Assembly: GCA_028293125.1 (NCBI GenBank)
Contig: JAQGPJ010000048.1
Coordinates: forward strand, 1-64,000
Direction: 5' to 3'
Source of the DNA: Verrucomicrobiales bacterium
Lineage (GTDB): Bacteria > Verrucomicrobiota > Verrucomicrobiia > Verrucomicrobiales > V1-33
Length of the DNA stretch: 64,000 nucleotides
A program made the position numbers and the translations under genes. The first letter of the stretch is position 1; each line of letters begins with the position of its first letter. The notes beneath the pieces are model-generated. The model was not told the DNA's origin. It made no database searches and saw nothing but the letters and a program-made list of their open reading frames with translations. This document shows, in pieces, positions 62,025 through 64,000 of the stretch.

Positions 62025-64000
62025 TCAGCGTTTGGGCATTTCGTCGTTTTCCAGCACCGCGCCGCGCAGCATTTTCCCGATTTCACCTGTTAGCCAGAGA
62101 TAGTGATCCGCTGGCAGCCCGTCATAGGTCACAAACGGCGTCTCCCCAGCGGGCGGAGTGTTGCTGACTTTGAAGATGGCGGTGCCCTCGTCGATTTCAT
62201 CGAACATGGCGACGTAGAGCATTTTGGCCCCGGCCCGTTTGCTGGAGACCGCCTGGGTCCACAGAAACTGGCCGCCCAGCCGGGGGATCTGGTTGAACCG
62301 GCCCTTCTGCCGGCGCGTCTGCATCAGATTCGACCAGCTGAAGCCGGGAAAAATACCCGGCAGATAGTCCAGTCCGTGCTTCGAGGCCCATGCGGCATCG
62401 GGGGCGCGTTCGTGTTTGGCCAGGTTGACAGCTCCGTCCGGATCGGCATACCGGCCCACGGGCCATGGGGCGATCACATCCGCCGCCAGGATCACCTTTT
62501 CCAGATCGGAATCACTCACGGCATCGTTTTTGCCGGTGCGCCAATAAAACGGAACTCCCAGAATCACCGTGTTCCCCCCGTAAACCGGATCGTTTTTCAG
62601 AAACTGCACCAGGCTGAGGCAGGCACCCGGAGCCGGGCGGTTGTCGCTGAACCCGATGCCCCAGAGCACCACCACCGGCTTCCCGCGGTGATGGATGTAG
62701 TGGGGATCGGAACGGATGCCGCCCTCGCCGGCCATCCGCTTCCAGTCCCCGGAGACGTTGGGGAAAATGTCCTGCGCCCTGACTCCTGATAAGTCATACA
62801 TCAGTCCCCACTCCACGCCGTGCGTTTTGGAGGCCCCGCGCACTCCGGCCAGCACGCGGTCGAGGTGCGGGCGCAGGGTTGCGTTGGCCGCCGGCTCCAC
62901 GAAGCGCTGAAGAAACGCCCCATCAATGCCATACTGCCGCATCCAGTCGAAATGGCGGCTGACCGTTTTGGGATTCTGGGAATCAAAGACGTGGGCCACG
63001 CCGCCGTCGGCGTTGCGGAATCCGGTTTCCACCTTCTCATCGGCATCCAGATCCGAAGTGTCGGGCCACATCTCCACGGAGGAGAATCCGGGCTCGAACT
63101 TCCCCCGGCTGCCGTAATGGACCCAGCGGGCATTGTCCTCCTTCCGCAGTGGTGTGAACCAGCCCTGATAACCGGTGTAAACTTTTCCCTCCATGGTTTT
63201 GGATCCGGTGCCCGGCGTTTCGGCCGCCGCGCTGACCTTGGATTTATTTCCCTCCCCTGCGGGGGAGGGACCGGCGGAGGTGGAGGTGGACAGTCCGGTC
63301 AGGGGATGTTTCGTCAGCTGCCGCCAGGCGATCTCCTGCAGCAGCCGGTTCAGCTCCGGGTTCCGCCATTTGGGATCACCCGCTTTGGCCAGCACCTCCG
63401 GCATGGGCAGCCCCACAGGGGAGCGACGGTAGATGATGGCGAAGTTGCAGTAGGCGGAAAGGGCCTCAATGGCCGCCTGGGGATGCCCCAGCTTGTCCGT
63501 GAAAAGCTCCGCCTGTTTAGAAAGCCCCGGCGCCTGCCCGGCAATCAGTTTTTCCCGCAACTCCACCACACACTGCCCGACCGGCGCGATGTAAACCACC
63601 GGTCTGCCCAGCTTCTCATTGAGGGCCCGCACATAGGCATCCATCGCCGCAAAATACGGGGCGTGCAGCGCCTCCAGCATGGGGACGGTGGCGGCCTCGG
63701 GATCCACGTCAGCCTCGTTGCCTTGGAGCGGCCATTCAAACCTGTCCCACGGAAGCCAGAACTCCTGAAGGATCACCCGCGCACCGGGATTGTGGGCGGA
63801 AGCCAGTTCCGCGAATTTGGCGATGCCCTCATCCTCATCCGGGTGGAGCATGGAGGCCAGGGTCAGCACATCCACTTTCCCAGCCCGCAGCGCGGCTTTG
63901 GCCTCGTTTTTGTCATCGGGGATATCCCAGTGCTGGATGGCCTTGCTGCCGCCGATTTTAGAAACCCCAACAATGATGTGGTTTTTAATGCCGGCCTTCT
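62025..64000 (-). CDS. Glycoside-hydrolase-like protein (GH71/GH99-like), 5' end beyond the window
   Basis: At least 658 residues; the frame stays open to the right edge, so the start lies outside. The C-terminal two thirds (from KVYTGYQGWFTPL) match the GH71/99-like hydrolases (SVEMWPDTSDLDADE; QYGIDGAFLQRFVEP; GVPFYWRTGK; MFDEIDEGTAIFK). The N-terminal third (LTLASMLHPDEDEGI, then RVILQEFWLPWDRF) reads like a separate, SGNH-hydrolase-like or signalling domain, joined by a Ser/Pro/Gly linker. Such fused proteins are secreted polysaccharide degraders. It is on the same strand as the sugar porter, 218 bases upstream of it. Confidence 0.85.
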   Translation of the reverse strand, partial: KAGIKNHIIVGVSKIGGSKAIQHWDIPDDKNEAKAALRAGKVDVLTLASMLHPDEDEGIAKFAELASAHNPGARVILQEFWLPWDRFEWPLQGNEADVDPEAATVPMLEALHAPYFAAMDAYVRALNEKLGRPVVYIAPVGQCVVELREKLIAGQAPGLSKQAELFTDKLGHPQAAIEALSAYCNFAIIYRRSPVGLPMPEVLAKAGDPKWRNPELNRLLQEIAWRQLTKHPLTGLSTSTSAGPSPAGEGNKSKVSAAAETPGTGSKTMEGKVYTGYQGWFTPLRKEDNARWVHYGSRGKFEPGFSSVEMWPDTSDLDADEKVETGFRNADGGVAHVFDSQNPKTVSRHFDWMRQYGIDGAFLQRFVEPAANATLRPHLDRVLAGVRGASKTHGVEWGLMYDLSGVRAQDIFPNVSGDWKRMAGEGGIRSDPHYIHHRGKPVVVLWGIGFSDNRPAPGACLSLVQFLKNDPVYGGNTVILGVPFYWRTGKNDAVSDSDLEKVILAADVIAPWPVGRYADPDGAVNLAKHERAPDAAWASKHGLDYLPGIFPGFSWSNLMQTRRQKGRFNQIPRLGGQFLWTQAVSSKRAGAKMLYVAMFDEIDEGTAIFKVSNTPPAGETPFVTYDGLPADHYLWLTGEIGKMLRGAVLENDEMPKR

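Overview
The window looks like a chromosomal segment of a GC-rich, Gram-negative member of the Verrucomicrobiota or a close PVC relative. The evidence is gene content. It carries proteins with PSCyt1/PSCyt2/PSD1 domains, DUF1501 proteins, a PVC-type cytochrome-c/dehydrogenase/HEAT protein, secreted DUF1080 (3-keto-disaccharide hydrolase) proteins and Tat-exported Gfo/Idh/MocA oxidoreductases. Housekeeping genes (rpsB, tsf, rpsA, asd, trxA) are mixed among them. Few genes have a clear Shine-Dalgarno sequence, so most starts were chosen from signal peptides and domain boundaries. There is no rRNA, no CRISPR array and no intact prophage. I see one tRNA and one broken transposase.

Layout. 1-346: a non-coding stretch with hairpins, a promoter-like site and two terminators. 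347-10219: mostly minus-strand secreted catabolic genes (Gfo/Idh/MocA oxidoreductase, DUF1080-ThuA fusion, DUF1501 plus PSCyt1/PSD1 pair), with a plus-strand HtrA protease and an orphan Imm7-type immunity gene. 10445-23601: avtA, a proline-rich membrane protein with a 24-residue companion, thioredoxin, a PQQ-propeller protein, a lipoprotein, a PrsW-like protease, rpsB-tsf, an AraC regulator and two membrane or envelope proteins. 23983-34096: an accessory-looking block made of tRNA-Ser(GCU), an ISL3 transposase remnant, a small conserved protein, a dabB-dabA inorganic-carbon uptake operon with a divergent LysR regulator, and a 1048-residue hybrid histidine kinase with an ethylene-receptor-like sensor. 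34538-51103: a 2000-residue alpha-2-macroglobulin, a lone XRE regulator, a 3-hydroxyproline dehydratase-like enzyme, a MITE-like repeat, a 1414-residue PVC heme protein, asd, an SDR and an M23 peptidase. 51362-64000: rpsA and neighbours, two LPS-type glycosyltransferases, a RidA protein, a beta-helix protein, an acetyltransferase, a sugar porter with candidate operator palindromes, and a glycosidase-like gene cut by the window edge.

How the genes fit together. Much of the window serves scavenging of carbohydrates outside the cytoplasm: 3-keto-sugar chemistry (Gfo/Idh/MocA with DUF1080 and ThuA), heme c proteins, a sugar porter and a GH99-like protein. A second theme is envelope maintenance and defence: HtrA, PrsW, A2M, M23 peptidase, lipoproteins and glycosyltransferases. 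The dab operon should supply bicarbonate/CO2. Its neighbour, a kinase whose N-terminus keeps the copper/ethylene-binding residues of plant ETR1 at identical spacing, is the most striking item here.
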